Source of the DNA: Nymphaea colorata
Lineage: Eukaryota > Streptophyta > Magnoliopsida > Nymphaeales > Nymphaeaceae
Direction: 5' to 3'
Length of the DNA stretch: 64,000 bases
Assembly (NCBI RefSeq): GCF_008831285.2
Contig: NC_045146.1
Location: 16,817,289 to 16,881,288 of the forward strand
In this document: piece after piece, positions 1 to 13,750 of the stretch
Layout: every line of letters begins with the position of its first letter
How positions within the stretch are numbered: the stretch's first letter is position 1
Translations under genes and position numbers: made by a program
The notes under the pieces: model-generated
Told to the model about the DNA's origin: nothing
What the model saw: only the letters and a program-made list of their open reading frames with translations
Databases searched by the model: none

Positions 1-675
1 GGACCTTGGCCCCATCAATGGCGACCGGACGACGCACCGGTCAGCTATCACCGTCCAGCTACCTAATATAAAGAAACACTCAGTGAAAATTCTCTCTCTT
101 TGTTTTCAACCGAAAGAAAGAGATAACTTTTGATTGACTAACATTACCAAAACTGGTTACTTTTAAGACAAGATTGAAGAGAAAGAGGGTTAAACTTAAT
201 GCGTCTCCAAGCAGTTGACTCAAGTCCACAACTCAATAGTTGGAGAGAATCTGGACCTACCATAATCATCATTAGTGGGGGACTCTTCTTAAGCTCTACT
301 TTCTACCTTTTCAAGTTAATAATATATTTTCAGGAGATTATTAAAATGATAAAAGAAAGACTGAAACTTAATTATATGTTAAGAAAATAGTTCAAAATTA
401 AGTGTATCTCGTCCATGCCATGTCTCAGAAAAAAAAAAAAAAAACGAATAATTTCGTGAATAATTGCGCATGACCACTTGTAGCTAAGTACAATATAACA
501 TCCGCCAAACTGCATTCCAGTAAACGGAGCTCCCAAATAAGGAAAAAGACAAAAAAGAAACAAAAAGGAGATACGAAGAGAAGGAGAAAAGTTTTCCAAA
601 CATCTAAATCAAGTCGAGTGATTAAAACATGGTAAAAGAAAGGGTGTGGGGATGGCGGCGCGCGAGTAAATTTAC
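1..675 (-). other. Intron 1 of the KAI2-like gene (partial)
   Basis: This stretch follows the exon 1 donor of the KAI2-like gene and contains no reading frame resembling KAI2 exon 2. It has a poly-A run near 428-444 and is otherwise AT-rich sequence. I read it as intron that continues beyond the left edge. Confidence 0.6.
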
Positions 676-1043
676 CTGGGGGAGGCGGAGATGAAGAGGA
701 GCTTGGAGAAGAGATCGGGGCGGAGGATGGAGGCGATGGCGCCGATGACGGCGGAGACGGAGTGGCCGACGAAGATGCAGGAGGGGATCTGGAGCTCCTC
801 AAGGATGGCGAGCAGGTCGTAGGCGTAGCCCTCCAGGGTGGAGTAGCGGTCAAAGTCGAAGTAGTCGGGGTTGGTGGAGCCGGCGCCGATGTTGTCGAAG
901 AGCACCACCCGGTACTCCTCCACCAGGTGCGGCACAAGGTGCTTCCACACCGACTGGTCCGTCCCGAACCCGTGGGCCAGAACGATCGTCCGGTGGCCGG
1001 AGCCCAGTATCCTCAGGTTGTGCGCCTCCTCCACGATCCCCAT
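676..1043 (-). CDS. KAI2: KAI2/D14-LIKE alpha/beta-hydrolase receptor, exon 1 only (partial)
   Basis: This exon encodes the first 122 residues of a karrikin/KAI2-ligand receptor, an alpha/beta hydrolase that in plants hydrolyses its ligand and signals through the F-box protein MAX2. The start MGIVEEAHN, the oxyanion-region [13 protein letters not shown] and the nucleophile elbow GHSVSA (Ser95) match the KAI2 subclass rather than D14. The exon ends in ISASP plus two bases of the next codon at a CAG|GTAAAT donor (donor GT at 675-674), where KAI2 genes usually carry their intron. The reading frame stays open upstream of 1043, but the upstream residues are low-complexity, so the ATG at 1043 was chosen by homology. 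Exon 2, with the catalytic Asp and His, was not found in 1-675 and must lie left of the window. It could be a truncated copy, but the intact splice donor argues against that. Confidence 0.9.
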
Positions 1044-3467
1044 GCGTTCCTCCGATTGCTTTTCCCCGTTTTCCGCCGCCCTGCGGGTCCTTCTTCCTCT
1101 CACCACCGGAGCACGGCAAGATCTTTCCCTCCTTAATTTCCTTCCTCCACTCTCCTCTTCTTCTTCTTCTTTCTTCTTTCCTGGTGCGCGATCGTGTGAA
1201 CATGGGGGCGCGATCGTGGTCTGTCTGCACACGTAGCTTGTGGTCCTTCACCAGCTGTCAAAATTTACGGAAATAGCCTTAAGTTTTTTTTTATTAATGC
1301 AGAACGGTCCTTCACCGGTCGCCAGCTGTTGGCGCCGGCAAATGTGTTCAGGCGGCTGCAGAGTAGGAACGTGAAACAACGGCGGTGCGAGCAGAAACGC
1401 AGATCGATTTGATTATGAATCCGGCTAATCGGCTTGAAATTTGTTAAGAAATTTAATGAGATCTAATGAAGATTCAACCTCCTGTCAGATCTTGCCCATA
1501 GTCTGATCTCAATTTGGCTTTTAAAATAAAGCATGGACGTTAATCTAATCGCATAGAGTCCAATTAAGTTGAATTTTCAAAACAGATGGATCTCAAAACA
1601 ATCCAAACAATGGGGACTCTAGTCTAATACTTCTAATCATAGTTAATTCTGAGGATGTGTTAGTATATCTTATTTCGAGCAGTTCCCAAAAAATCAGATG
1701 TGGTAAGAAAATTAGTATCTGATTAAGAAATCAGATTAAAGACATGACATCAGGTCATATCTAGATATACATAAGTATTGATCAGATTTAGTTTTAAGTA
1801 AATACCTTATATTTGACGCTCTTATATTTCAAAAATCAATCTTTAGATATGAATGTAAAAATTAGATTCAAATGAAACTTGGATTGTAAAACAAATTTCG
1901 AATTCAGATATGACATTTTCTTTGTTCTTATTTAAATCTGAATTCAAATTAAACATCCTCAAAAATGAATACAATTAAACTTGTTGATATCCCTAAGGAA
2001 TTTATAATTTATAAATTAAATCTCATTTTCTAATAGTAATCTAAACTTCGTTGGCCGTCGGCCGCCCAACTTTTCAGTCCGTTTCACAAAGCTCTTTTTT
2101 TTGTGATTTAGTTAATATAAAAAGTTGGAAACTAAATTAATTTTAGTTAAGTTACAAAAAGGTATATAAATTAACTATGAAGTGCACGTGAAAATACTGA
2201 AATATTAAATACTATTTTATTAAAATTAATTTATATTTCAGGTAAACAAAAGTCAATGCAGGCGGCCGTCTCTCGCTTTCCGACTAAGGGCCAGATTTCG
2301 ACGTGTAGGAGATTGAGACCACTCGTGTCCCGTTCCGTCCCATAAACCAAAGGCCCACCATTCTTCCCTGCCGGAAAAACATTCACGATGCCGACCTGTA
2401 ACCATCCAATCAGATCCGAATTAGGTGAGAAAAATTAAAGAAAGATCGTTCGGGATCCGATTGACAAGTGAAAATCCATGCATCAAACTCAAGGCCAGTG
2501 TGGTTAATTTTCCAAACACCAAACCTCAGGTGATTACACAGTAACATCCATTGATTGAACTCTGCAAAAGAAGTCTGTTATGGGGTTGTTTGTCAAAATC
2601 CAATCCAGATTTATGAAACAAATTATGTAGAAAATTTTGTTTACCTGAGAAATATAGATCGACCTTCTCCAAATAAAATTTCTACCTCCACGCCTGGATC
2701 AAAAGCCAACCGGTGGGATGGTTCAATTGGAAACGACTATTATGTTGAAAGCTAAGAGGACAGCGAGATGGGATGTAAACTGTCGAAATTGAGGCCACCA
2801 AGTTTTTTTTTTTTTTTTTTTATGACAGTTCGTTCGGATCAAACCTAACTAAAAAAAAAACATGAAAGTCAAGTTTTTAATGTGGAAATCAACCTAAGGC
2901 TTATGGTGTAGAACCTTCAAGGTCATTTTATGACTCATACCTTTATTGTATTGGTACGTGTGCTCCTAAGGAGGAGAAGACACTAACAAAATTTGAACCA
3001 GTAGCTGGCCACTTATCAGTCGCTAGTCTAACCATTATGTCAAAACCCTTAGAATCCTTGGTCTTGATGGTAGGACAAATTGTTTAACATGTAGAGATAG
3101 ATCTTAGAATATTGGCTATTTTTAAGGTGATTAACAATATCTTATGAAAAAATGTGTTCATTCTCCTGAATATCAAATCTTTTATTTTATTTTTTATTTT
3201 TTTGGATTGAGCATTGAAATTTAAACTTTTCATGAAGTGCATACTTTTATGTCTTAAAAAGTCGGTTTTTATTTATCGATGTTTTCGGAGTCATCTATCG
3301 TACATCTCATACTAACCCAACGACATAGGTTGTCGGATGAGCACACAAGTTATAATCGGAATCAGGTTCGTAGATTTCCGCTTGATTGGTTTTGATGCAA
3401 TTGGAAATCATTAAAGATACTATAAGACTGCATGAAGCACATATTACAAACTTTAATGACCAATTAA

Positions 3468-3860
3468 CAGGGATGTCAATATATCTAATTTGGATCGAAT
3501 ATCCAAACTAATCATTCCAAAAAAACCGGATACAAAAAAACTTAACATTTAATTAAGAAATTAAATCAGATTTAGATTTAAGAAATGACATCTAATCAGA
3601 TTCAAATAAACATAAAATTTGATCCATATCAAATTTAGTTTTAAATAAACATCCTATATTTAATGCTCTTTACATTTAGAAAATCAACCTAATTCAGTAC
3701 AAAATTCGGGTTCGAATTTGGATTGTCAAGTCAAATTTTAGATTCAGATTCAGATATAACTGTTCTTTGTTTGTATTTGGATCCAAGTATGTGAATATAG
3801 AAAAAAAAACAGATGTGATTAAGAGTACATCCTATTTGAATCTGATCCGTTACCATTAGC
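3468..3860 (+). mobile_element. Truncated hAT-like repeat with a CAGGGATGTCAA end
   Basis: The sequence starts with CAGGGATGTCAATATATC, which matches, in inverted sense, the right end of the element at 15775-16200. It is followed by the same kind of degenerate AT-rich, GATTCAGAT-rich body. No matching right terminus is visible, so the boundary at 3860 is approximate and the copy appears truncated. Confidence 0.35.
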
Positions 3861-3902
3861 CAAGGCTCAGATAATTAACTTGGACTTTTTTTGGTTGGTC
3901 AG

Positions 3903-3953
<51 letters not shown>
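3903..3953. repeat. Compound microsatellite (CT)14 then (AT)11
   Basis: This is a perfect CT dinucleotide run followed directly by an AT run. It lies in intergenic sequence and is likely to vary in length between individuals. Confidence 0.95.
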
Positions 3954-6900
3954 GCCTACTCACACTAAACACTCTATAGAAATGAAACTCATGTTAATGC
4001 AAAAACAAGCTAACTTGCTGGATGTTGCCTTCTCCTGATGATTGATTCGAGGGGCGCAGCATAGCTACTTGAATTAGGGGCAGGTGAAAGTCTGGGCATT
4101 AGTTTAATTTTTGTTGGTGGTACTTTTCACTGAAAATGGTGGATGCACTAGGAATGAAACACTTTGGCCTTTTTAGAGGTATCACTTCCCATGCACAGTC
4201 CTCCTCCAGCCTCTCCCCTTTTGATCGAACGATCTGATTTTATAAAGATCTATCAAAATGCCTCTAACATGACATCCGATAATTGATTAAGTGAATACAT
4301 GTGGTGTGGGACGGACATGATTGCTGCAAAATGATAGAGAGAGTGGGCAGCAGCGGTAAGGAAAGGAACACAACACCGAGAATCTTCTCCTGAAGAACCT
4401 GCAACAACGATCCAACAGGAATTAGACAAACTAAGAAAACTGTTGAAGCTGCTGAGCTCAACTTTCTCCAATCTTGTCAATTTGCTAATATTGCGTTGAT
4501 ATGTTGCTTTGGTCGACTTTCATCACATCCATCTAATTTATCATCACACGATATAGCGATAATCGAGTGAATGAAAGTGTCTGCGTCCGCAAATCATCAT
4601 GGTAGATCAATATGAGTGTGGAATGCAAACACAAACTCAGCACAAATATCGATCGAAAAAAGATAAAACGAAAGCTAGATGAAGAAAGAACAAAGACAAA
4701 AAAAAAGGATCATATTTTGGTCTAGAACTGAGCGTATCAAGCCTAAAGTGCCAAGAAGTTGGTACATGAACTTGTGCACTTAAACTCCTGCAAAGATGAA
4801 TGAGACGCTGGAGCAGAGTCTCTCAGGCTTTAGTTTCAGAACAGAGGTTGACCTTCGTGCCTGCTCGATGGGTTGATCTAGCAGGCAAACCCATTATTCC
4901 TTCCACTTTGAAGTTCAATGGCCAAGCACCATCCTGCCGGAGCAAATCAAACTTCGCACTTGCTCCTTGTTTTTTAGACAGCCCACATTCCACAGAAAAC
5001 TGTCTGCCTTGTGACACTGTCGCTGGCCGGCCGGTAGGTCCTAGCCTTTTCAGACTTCTATCTAGCCGATGGCTCGGCCTTCTTTGTCTACCACCTATGC
5101 GGCACAGGCACGGCCCAAAGCTAATTCCAGGGAGATATGGACCCCGTCTTTCAACTACAGCCAATTTTTCTCCAAGTTTGATATTGGGTAGTGTGGCCAG
5201 TTGCCCACACGAGTCCCACATAAATTGTTTGTTTATTTATGTATATATTGGCTGCCACCCTAAAGCTCCCCCACGGGCTCACTAGGTCTGGTACCACCCG
5301 TGCCTGCCTTTAGGAGCACAGCCATGTGCAAGCCGCGTGCTGCCCAAACCCACCAGAAGATGTCCAAACCCTTTGAGCACATTGCATTGGCTAGTGTATT
5401 TAATCACATCCGCCTCATGCATTCCGTGATTGGACAGAGCTCCATATGGCTGGAGGATTTCAGTTCATATATGTACATATACACACACAAGACACGGCAA
5501 GCAGATCATCCATTTTTGAGTTTTCTCCTTCACATAGCTAAATTTAAATGTAAACTTGTATACAGATGGACAAGGAATAGCTTCTAGACACACATAGAAA
5601 ACCACATTCAACATGCTTTAACTAATTAATCTGAAGGGATAGATCAATCCACTTATCGTTATAAACTTTGTCGTCAACCTCTTGATTTGGTATTAGACGT
5701 TTGTGCTCTTGATTTTTTTTACTGCTCAAAGACACTTGTAAACACAAAAAATTAGTAACTGAGCATATTTTCTCTGCTAAATGAATGGCCAGATCGTTTC
5801 TAGAAGAGCTAGATGGCTGGATGTTCTTGGAACATAAAATATTTGGATATACCAGCAGCGGCACAGATATAGTTCGGATTCAGGTTCACTTAGTCTCGTG
5901 ATGTGAATTGCGGTACCGATCCATCCTTCATATCTAGTTTCTGAACCCTAGTGGGGGTTTAGATCTTATAAATGACTTAATCTGAACCCTAGTAGCAGCA
6001 ACTTGTTAATTTTGTTCCACACTCAAAATATCGGATCCACAAATGAGTTTTGGATTTGCTGTCATCCATAATCAGTCTCTCTCTCTTTCTCTGTGTGTGT
6101 GTGTAACCGAAGGATGAATGATGGGAGGAAATGGGATACATCTGGACCTGGATCCATATCTAAGTGATCAGTACGTAACATGGGCTGTGGGAGCCATATA
6201 TCAATGGGAGACAATGGGATCCAACCTAATCTTGAGGCAATCATACAAAATGTTATCATCATAATTGCCACGATAACGATGGCCAAATCCACTGTCCAGT
6301 TATGTGTGAGTCATCGTCCATTTGGGATTTGGATCCAATCCTGTGTGCACTCCGGGGGTTGCTACTTTATAGACCACGAAATATCTTCCTTTTCTTGCTG
6401 TGGGATTGCTGTGTTTTGATTGTCTCCGAGTACTTTTCAAGACAAAGCCACAAGGAAAAGGAAGAAATCAAATTAATCCTTCCCTAAGTTTTACGAAAAT
6501 ATTAAGTTCATCATTGTCATTTGAATCTTTATGTGTCAAAATGTTAATTTTCAAACTTTATGCATCCATGAAAATGCAACGCTGGTCTCTCTCTCTCTCT
6601 CTCTCGGACAAAGAAATGAGCACGATAATTGAACTCATAAATTGTCACTTCGAAAAACAGCGTTTCTATGTCATCTGAATGGTTGCTTTTTAATGTGATA
6701 ATCTTTGATTCATTCGACCATACTAGTGAAGTGACTCAATGGTTGCCCTCATAGAATTCAGAGGTGTTGCTTCTCATATATCTCTTCTGTCCTTAATTTT
6801 TGTCTATATGTGCTCAGAATAGCACTGTGCCACATTCATTTATATTAATTCCTCTGTATTATTCTTTGTCATATCTCATGTTCCTGCTATTTATATTGCT

Positions 6901-8550
6901 AAACACATATAAGTGATTCAACTCTTTAAACTGTTAAAAACTTATGACCTCTCACCTTATTGGTGTCCGTGAAGCAAAACTTATGAAATGATTTGTAATT
7001 TGCCTCCTTCAAAGGTTCACAAGCACCTGGTTTTTACTTTGTTATGAGTCGTTTTCTGGATCGTCATCTGCAGCACGATAGCACCAATTCTTGGCCATAT
7101 ATCACATCTCACCAACCTCAATGAAAGCTCGTGATACAAGTCATCCTTATCATGTGGTAAACTAAAGCTAATTAAGTTGTTGGTTAATGAGGTTGGTTAG
7201 AACCCTAATAAATTACAACTCCCCGGAAATGAGGAACTCATGACCTCCTTTCAATTTAAACATTATAATTTGTAGAGCTGTTATTATATCACTCGATAAA
7301 GTTCTGATCTGAAATTTTATATCAAATGCTGGTTGAGGACCATCTTTTGTTATAAAGATATCGTTTCATTGGCGTGGCTGAACCGAGTGCTAGTAACTTC
7401 GATTTGGATCTGGATATGGTTGGGATCCATGCAAAGGCCACACTTTTTAGTCCCAAAGAACCTGTCACTCGTACATCATTCTTTGCCGTCCACTCTCGGG
7501 ATCAATGATCCTGATAAAATCGAATTCCGGTCATGTTAGCCCGCCCCCCTTGATCTGATCTGAATAGGTGGCAACATTTCACATGGCTTTAGTGGCCACG
7601 AAAGTGAAAAACACAGACACACTTTAGACTGTACATGATTCATGTGAAGAGCTCTACTCTTCTCTAGAAACTTTTTGAAAGTCTTTTTTTCTTGAAGAAG
7701 AATATCACAGTTTTCGTTATATAATGTAGTAAATCAGTTTTACGTACTGCAACTCTACAAATTTACAAGCCTCTTTGTGACAGACATCCGCCAAAGATGA
7801 ATTTCTCTGTGTATATGCTGTGCTGATCGGAAGTGCTTCACAAGGAGCGAATCTTTCGCAAGGAAAAGATCTCGAGGAACTTTTAGAAATGAGAAAATTT
7901 AGACAAAGGGAACATCTTAGTTGGAATAGAAATGTATATGAATTTTTTTAAGATGAAAGTCTTGTTTACATGTGCCAAGTGGGGACTGCCAGTGTTGGCG
8001 TTGTTTTTGCGATGTTCTCCTTTGAGCTCACCAAAGATTGTTGTAAGAACTTTAATAGAAAACAACAATACGCAGATATAAATTTTTATTTCTATATTTG
8101 CCTGTGTGAGGGATCCACATAAACGTATGAAGGAATAAAACAAGTAAAATGCTCTAAATTAAATTTAGATGTAAAACTTAAAAAAAAAAAAAATTAAGAG
8201 GGTCCTGGACTCCACCCTGGTCTAAAGGCGAAGGTTCGGAAGACCACTATGATAATTTCCTTCTCCCTTTCTTTTTCTCTGCGAGCGAAAGTAACGATAA
8301 CAATCATCACCCTTGCTGCCAAAAGGTTCGGAAAAAGAAAACCAAAAGCAAAATAAATAATGTTGAAGAGATGAAATGGGACGATCCTCGGCAGCCTTTC
8401 TTATTAAATCCTTCGTCCTCTTCAACCTCCTCCTCCTTCTCTCTCTCCCTCTCTTTCTTTTTCTGAGCACACTGGTCGTCCTCACCATATTCCTTCTCCT
8501 TCTTTCTCTTTCTAAGTAGTTCTTCATCACCTCTCTCTTTCAAAGAAGCA

Positions 8551-9471
8551 ATGACAGAATCAAGTAGCAAAGAGTCTTCGACGACGACGCGGGAATGGGA
8601 CTCCGACAATGAGGAGGCCCTGTCGCTCTGCGATCTTCCGTTGGTCCGGCCGCAGGCGGATGCCTCGGCCACCACCCTCATTGCCACCAAGGAGCAGCCG
8701 AAGCAGCTCCAACCCACTTCCTCCGACGACGATTTCGAGTTCGAGTTCGCCTCCTGGGTGTCCCTCCTGCTGCCGGATTCCGGCGATATGTGCGCCGCCG
8801 ACGACGTCATTGCCGGCGGACAGCTCCTCCCGTTCCGGCCTTCCGTCAGCTCCGAGAAAGGCCTTCTCGACTCGGCGGAACGGTCGTGCCGACCCAGCCG
8901 ATCAGACTCGTTGGAGCACTCGTTGTGCTTCACCAGCAGTAGTCGCGGATCTTCGAGCAGCCGGAGCAGCGGTTTCTTCGATTCGGCACCGGAGAAGAGG
9001 CGGTGGTCGACGGATTCTGCCGGGCTTTTCACGGCTGCGAGCCCGAGACCCGGAAGGCGAGAGAGCTCTCCGGCTGTGGTCGCCGGAAAAAAGAAGGTGA
9101 CCACGACCAAGATGGGGCTTTTCCGGCTGGGACTGATGAGAACACCGGAGATACAACTGGGGGACCTCAAGCAGCGGTTGAGGAGGAGGGAGGAGTTGGG
9201 GAGAAGCCGAAGAGAGTCGCAAACGTCGACGTCATCGTCTTCCTCGTCGTCTTGGAAAATCTTCCGGGGGTTGGATTGCCGGTGCTCCGCCATCGACACC
9301 GTCTCCTCAGCCGTGACCAGACGCAACACCGTTACGAAACAAGCCGGTGAAGGACGAGATGAGACGGAGGAGGAGATGCTGCGGATTCGGTTACTCCAGG
9401 AGAAGAACGTGACGTCCCGTCTCCGGACCGTCGAGTGGCTCAACGAGCTCCCTTTCGCACTCAGAGCGTGA
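8551..9471 (+). CDS. Uncharacterised plant protein, DUF1645/MAKR-like layout, intronless
   Basis: This single open frame encodes 306 residues from an ATG with G at -3 to TGA at 9469-9471. I cannot name a function. An acidic DDDFEFEF segment (about residues 59-66) is followed by GGQLLPFRP (89-97), as in plant DUF1645 and membrane-associated kinase regulator proteins. A Ser/Arg-rich middle (115-145), basic patches (168-187), a GLFRLGLMRTPEIQL segment (189-203), a poly-Ser run (227-234) and a conserved-looking end WLNELPFALR (296-305) come next. There is no signal peptide or membrane segment; the protein looks largely disordered, nuclear or peripheral membrane. GC content is high, unlike the flanks. 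The opposite strand is also open for about 378 codons, which I treat as a by-product of composition. That it is a real gene is likely; the family call is tentative. Confidence 0.75.
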   Translation: MTESSSKESSTTTREWDSDNEEALSLCDLPLVRPQADASATTLIATKEQPKQLQPTSSDDDFEFEFASWVSLLLPDSGDMCAADDVIAGGQLLPFRPSVSSEKGLLDSAERSCRPSRSDSLEHSLCFTSSSRGSSSSRSSGFFDSAPEKRRWSTDSAGLFTAASPRPGRRESSPAVVAGKKKVTTTKMGLFRLGLMRTPEIQLGDLKQRLRRREELGRSRRESQTSTSSSSSSSWKIFRGLDCRCSAIDTVSSAVTRRNTVTKQAGEGRDETEEEMLRIRLLQEKNVTSRLRTVEWLNELPFALRA

Positions 9472-10496
9472 CGACTCGTCCGCGCTCACAAACCGGTTTG
9501 GTACCATCATATCGGAACGAGAAATGTAATGTATGGTGCTTCTCCTGATGCCGTGCTGATCCGACTCGTCTCGTAAATGTGAGACGAAACGTACCGGAAT
9601 TGCTTCCGGGATCTTACCTGGTGTAACTATACTTTTTATGAAAAAATTCAGACGGTGATCACAGAAGCCGAGGCTTCTTTCTGAAAATTATGGACGAACA
9701 GTTTCAAATGTTTATACCATCTCAAACGTGAGCTCGATCGTCTTGAAAAAACAATTTCGTTCATTATCAGTTCACTAAAAAAGATAACTCAAGCATAACA
9801 ATTTCGCACAATCGATCTGTAAATAGGCTTAGCATGAAATTGAGGTGTTCGTCCGCTATATTCTTATTGCATATATAGCAGAGCACCATATTATTTTCCT
9901 TTCAATATGTGCCAAAACTTTAGGCCCCAAGAATTGGCCGTCTTTTAGAAGAGCAATTAAACTTAGCAGAGCCAAACATGTCGGAGGTTGGACCAGAGTC
10001 GAATGACCAACCACTGCTGTTACACGACAGACTGATCATGCTTGAACATCTTATGCTTAGCCGCTTCCGTTGAGTTATCATCTCCCTTTTAAACTCGGAA
10101 ACTTTTTTCTAGTTTCATTTAAAAGCTAGGCCTCTTTTAGAACTTTAGGTGCGTTTGAAAATATCTATGGCAATTTTATGTTAAAGTAGTAACAGTAATT
10201 AATGATCATGATGATGATGATGATAATATATTAATACCAAATTATAGGTGCAGGCATTGCTGTTATTGTTGTTGACGCTGCTGTGATTGTTGTAATAAAC
10301 ATTATAAAAAGATGATTGGTGGGAGGTGTTATCAGTGTCGAATTTGAAGGAACATCGGGAGGTGTTGGGAGTTCATGATTAAAGTGTGAATGTCTTTGCA
10401 TTCGCTGCTGTGCCAAAGTTCCTTCATCTTCTTCCCTTTTTTTTTCTTTCATTGGTATCATGCAAAGCTTTTCTTCTTTTGGGCAGACGTGAACAC

Positions 10497-10523
10497 GAGA
10501 GAGAGAGAGAGAGAGGGAGAGAG
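10497..10523. repeat. GA microsatellite
   Basis: This is a nearly perfect GA run with one interruption, in intergenic sequence. It causes spurious Leu-Ser-rich frames on the minus strand. Confidence 0.9.
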
Positions 10524-13500
10524 TTTCCCGCTCGCCGCTAGATCCATGGCACGCTCCACTCATTTCTTTCCCCTTTTCTGTTCTTGGTAGCCTAACCAGC
10601 AGTCAGCTTTAGGGAACAGGATAGTTGTTCTCTTTCTTTTTCTTTGATCTCTTTGTTTTCTGTACTATTAAAAATAACATGTCTAGTTGTTCTTCAGATA
10701 CCTAGGGACATGTATGGACCCAGTTGAACTGAAACTTAGTCCAACTAGTATCTTAAGTATTTTTTACTAAAACTGGGTCGGACGGTCCGGGACAAGGCCT
10801 GGGCAATGCATTCCATCCAAGCCAAGTGGCAAATGATTATACTATATAGACAAAGAAGTTCAAACTCCTCTAAATGCTCAATTAGATTACACATTGATAC
10901 CTTCTTCTAATTATTTCAATCCAGTTTATTCAAGCTTAAGAATCATGTAAATTAGGCCAAGTTAAACTTAATCAATTGGCAAATTGAGAGAAGGCCAAAC
11001 TTGCACGAGTAGAATCAGCCAGATCAGGAATAAGGTTGCAGTATGTTGGCTCGATCGAGCATCCCCAAGTAAGTTCCACCATCCATGAGTGCTCGATTGT
11101 CTCAACACTTGATCCATCCTTCCTCGGGATCAAGAACGATGAGTCTGGGGCTGTAAACGGATCGGATCTGGTACGATGGCTTTGTTATCTTTACTTGTAC
11201 AGGATCCAGACCGGATATGGTTCAACTCTCAAGATTTCATGTACAAGCATCAGAAAGTCAATAGAGGAACAGGAGAGTATATATGGATATGTGTGTAACC
11301 CTGTAGTTGCAGTAATGCAATCAAAGTAAGGCTACTGCATCGAGAGAGGTGGTGGTATGTCGAGGAGGAGTGAACAGGGAGGAAGCAGAATGAGCAGGAA
11401 CCTCCATATAGCAATTGATTCGGACAACTTTCACGCTCTTCTGTTGCATTCTTCTTGAGATTGATCATGCTGATGCCATATCTCTGTGTGCAGATCATGC
11501 AGATCTCTCTCTTTCTCTTTCTCTTTCTCTCCCTCTGCAATTGGAATATATAGCAAAACTGTACTGCTCTGTTGTGTACCAGTCAAAAAGAAGTGAACGA
11601 CGCACCCTAATCAACGCAGGGAAGATCAGATCATCTTCTAACTGTTGCTCTGTCTTCAGTCCGCGTCAAGCCTGAGTTGTTTGCGAATATTACCTGCTCT
11701 TTTACATGAATGAGTTCATTCACATGTTCAAGCTTTGGCTCATTTATCTAAATGGACTGAGGCCAATCTGAGCGAACACAGGCTCCAACAAAACCTAACT
11801 CGAGATATGGAACCCACCGTTGGCTATGAAAAACTAAACACATTTAAAGGGAACTAAGATAAGTATGCAGAATTTGTATAATTAATAGAACCCGTCACGA
11901 CCTGGCTGGCATCAAAACTTGTTTAACACTTGGACTTGGGGTTCCACATGATGCATGTGGGTATAGAAGATTGGAAGGAATCTCTGGAGACGTATAAAGA
12001 GGTCTGGTAAGTGACAGATTGTCTTGGTTCCCCAAAAAAATCGAAGCCCGGTGAAGGAGTAAGTTGAAGATCCAAACATTTCCTTATGTTAATTAATTAA
12101 CTAAGAAATTTTCAATTCAAAGCTCTTCTTAAAGCTCGAGTGGTTACAAACTTGTCTCTACTATGTAAGTGAGCTCGAACCAATTATGAAAGACCAGAGC
12201 TCCTTTAGCAACTCATTGAAACGGTGCTTCCATTAATCTAGACCCGGTACCAATGACTGAGAACCAGATTCAAATCCAAATGCAAATCCGACCCGGAGAT
12301 ACCCCTAATTCTGGCCTAATTTGCTCTAAAGGTCTACGGTCGGAGAGACAACACCACTACTGAAAAAGAGCAATTGGTGGCCCCAACTTCATATATAGAC
12401 TATGATTTCGGGAATCAGACCTCCGGCCTAGATAAGGCATATGCCCTACACAAGGCACATTCACATTATATTAATAAAGCGTCAACAAGTATATACATAT
12501 ATATATCGGTCTACTACCTTTTTAATTTTTAAAAGATTCAATAAAAGGATGTCTTGTTTTTAGTGCAGTATGTTGGTCGAAAGCCGAGTGATTCTTGTAC
12601 CTTGTTCTCGTGATTTTTATAATGTTGGTGATCATATCAGCTTCAATATAATATGCTAGAAACTTATAATATGTAGGGGAATCACGAGAAAATTCAAACT
12701 CTATAGCGACCAAGATGCTTGATACCCTAATAATGAAGGAGACACGATCTGACCTACGGTCTGCTGCTGCATCATGTCAATTTCCCGGGGTGCAAATTTT
12801 TATTCTTAGGGATTCCTTTTCTTTAGTTCTGTTCCATCTCAAAGGACAAGCCGTTGCCGACCCTTCACCATTCTTTGGTAGTTCATTGTCTTTCTGTTTT
12901 AAGGCTACCAATTCTTGAGCAGCAGTCATTACATTACAGGCAATGTTGTGCAGATGGGCATCATTAGAGGTGAAGGGCTTTACAAAAAGATGTTTAAATT
13001 TGAGCATCAAAAATAGTCCTTGGTGTTTCAGTTTTTCAATTTTCTTTTCTATAAACTCCAACTACCAAGGGTAACTACCAAGGGTAAGCTTCAAGGAGAG
13101 TAACTATCTGGTCAACCTGTTTAACATGTAAACTGCGCATTGTCGGTTTGAGTCATATGGGTGCTACTCATCTGAACTGCAAACAATAGTGTTGCGAGTA
13201 CCCAAGTCCTAAAATATACCCTCAACCCCAAGAGTAAGAGGTAGGAGGAGGCTTTGGCTTCTTGAGAATCACCCTCAACGACCAAGCGTTGGAAAAAATA
13301 CACCATGAACAAACTTATCAATCATATTGAATTTGGATAGTTTCATGCTCCAACTTTTACCCGTTCATCAGCTTCTCTCAATGATCATTTATTGGCAAAA
13401 ACTTTCAATATTCTTTTGATGCTTTACTATTGAAGAATTAAGAGACTAACGCGTTGTCGCCAACTCAAGCTCAGTGTGAACTCCATATTAATCCAAGGTT

Positions 13501-13750
13501 TCCGGCATTGCTCCGGTGAAGGGACAAATGTGCAACTCCGCTTGATCCGAGCTTGATTAAGAATATATAAGACAGAACAAGGACTAGCGTTATCCCAACA
13601 GGAGAAAAGAAAAGAGAGTTTGTCACAAGGACTAGCCATTATCTTGCTAGTGGTTAGAGGAACTACATGAGACAAATGTGGCCCATTCGAACTGAGGAGT
13701 TTGTCTTAATCGTTGAACTTTTCTTGGTTGTTAACTATGCTTCAATGGTC

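Larger units (their letters stand above)
1044..8550. other. Intergenic region between the KAI2-like gene and the 306-residue protein gene
   Basis: I see no convincing gene here. The first 200 bases are the CT-rich (GA-rich on the minus strand) leader and promoter of the KAI2-like gene; a CACGTG G-box lies at 2185-2190, about 1.1 kb upstream of its ATG. Stretches around 1480-2000 and 3468-3860 carry degenerate sequence rich in GATTCAGAT-like words that recur at 15.8-16.2 kb and 35.5-35.9 kb. A GC-richer island at 4800-5420 has open frames on both strands but no recognisable domain. Microsatellites and poly-T runs are scattered. Confidence 0.5.

Noticed and set aside
425..937. Open frames overlapping the KAI2-like exon in other frames and on the plus strand
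   Set aside because: They are Ser/Pro- or Val/Gly-rich shadows of the GC-rich exon; only the frame ending at 676 matches KAI2.
4800..5285. 161-residue plus-strand frame and 132-residue minus-strand frame in a GC-richer island
   Set aside because: No domain, no codon pattern favouring one strand and no splice structure; may be a decayed repeat.
10231..10563. 110-residue minus-strand frame
   Set aside because: Built on a GA microsatellite and low-complexity sequence, with no similarity recognised.
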